Positions 46,361 through 46,423 of a stretch of DNA of 46,423 bases are shown here, in pieces; positions within the stretch are counted from its first letter, which is position 1; every line of letters starts with the position of its first letter. The stretch lies in assembly GCA_003344405.1 (NCBI GenBank), contig NOWV01000334.1, forward strand, positions 1 through 46,423, given 5' to 3'. The stretch is from Trichoplax sp. H2. Its lineage: Eukaryota; Placozoa; Uniplacotomia; Trichoplacea. The translations under genes were made by a program, and so were the position numbers. The notes beneath the pieces are model-generated. The model had not been told where the DNA came from. It saw only the letters and a program-made list of their open reading frames with translations, and made no database searches.

Positions 46361-46423
46361 TACAGTTCTATTTTTACCTATAGCCTTATTAGTAACTCAA
46401 CACCTTACTGTATATAATCATCT

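Overview
The window looks like AT-rich animal nuclear DNA. Its genes are made of short exons with GT-AG introns, there are two TATA-type promoters, and diverged dispersed repeats fill much of the rest. No operons or bacterial-type coding blocks are present. The species cannot be named from sequence alone. The long multi-module metallothioneins recall those of appendicularian tunicates and some molluscs, but that is an inference.

Bases 1-8500, minus strand: two tandem metallothionein genes made by a duplication of about 5.6 kb. Gene B (7161 down to 3607) is complete. It has a 40-nt first exon, ten module exons of exactly 96 nt, and an 80-nt terminal coding exon with a stop. Every internal intron is phase 1. 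The predicted protein is 359 residues with about 112 cysteines. Gene A (1580 down to 1) shows only its first four exons and runs off the left edge. Each gene has a TATA box and an upstream cluster of about eight copies of a 14-bp motif (AGTSCWYTGCGRYC).

Bases 8500-16700: mostly non-coding. It holds a minus-strand relic of saccharopine dehydrogenase / aminoadipate semialdehyde synthase (about 10314-13535). Several segments are clearly recognisable, but others carry in-frame stops or mismatched splice phases, so it is probably a pseudogene. A strong 105-nt hairpin lies at 14789-14893.

Bases 16734-46423, plus strand: one very large gene that leaves the window on the right. It has a TATA box, a signal-peptide exon, an LDLa-like exon, two linker exons, an LRR N-cap exon, and then 28 intact single-LRR exons. 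Most of these are 72 nt and all are multiples of three with phase-2 borders. At least six decayed LRR exons lie among them. The order LDLa, N-cap, LRRs is that of type-C LGR receptors (relaxin receptor/GRL101-like). No seven-helix part is in the window, and 28 repeats is far more than the roughly ten known in RXFP receptors. Because all LRR exons share one phase, any subset could be spliced in frame. The introns hold several dispersed and inverted repeats.

The common theme is that both gene families were enlarged by multiplying one symmetric exon (phase 1-1 for the metallothionein module, phase 2-2 for the LRR). The tandem LRR-exon array, with living and dying copies and possible combinatorial splicing, is the strongest candidate here for something undescribed.
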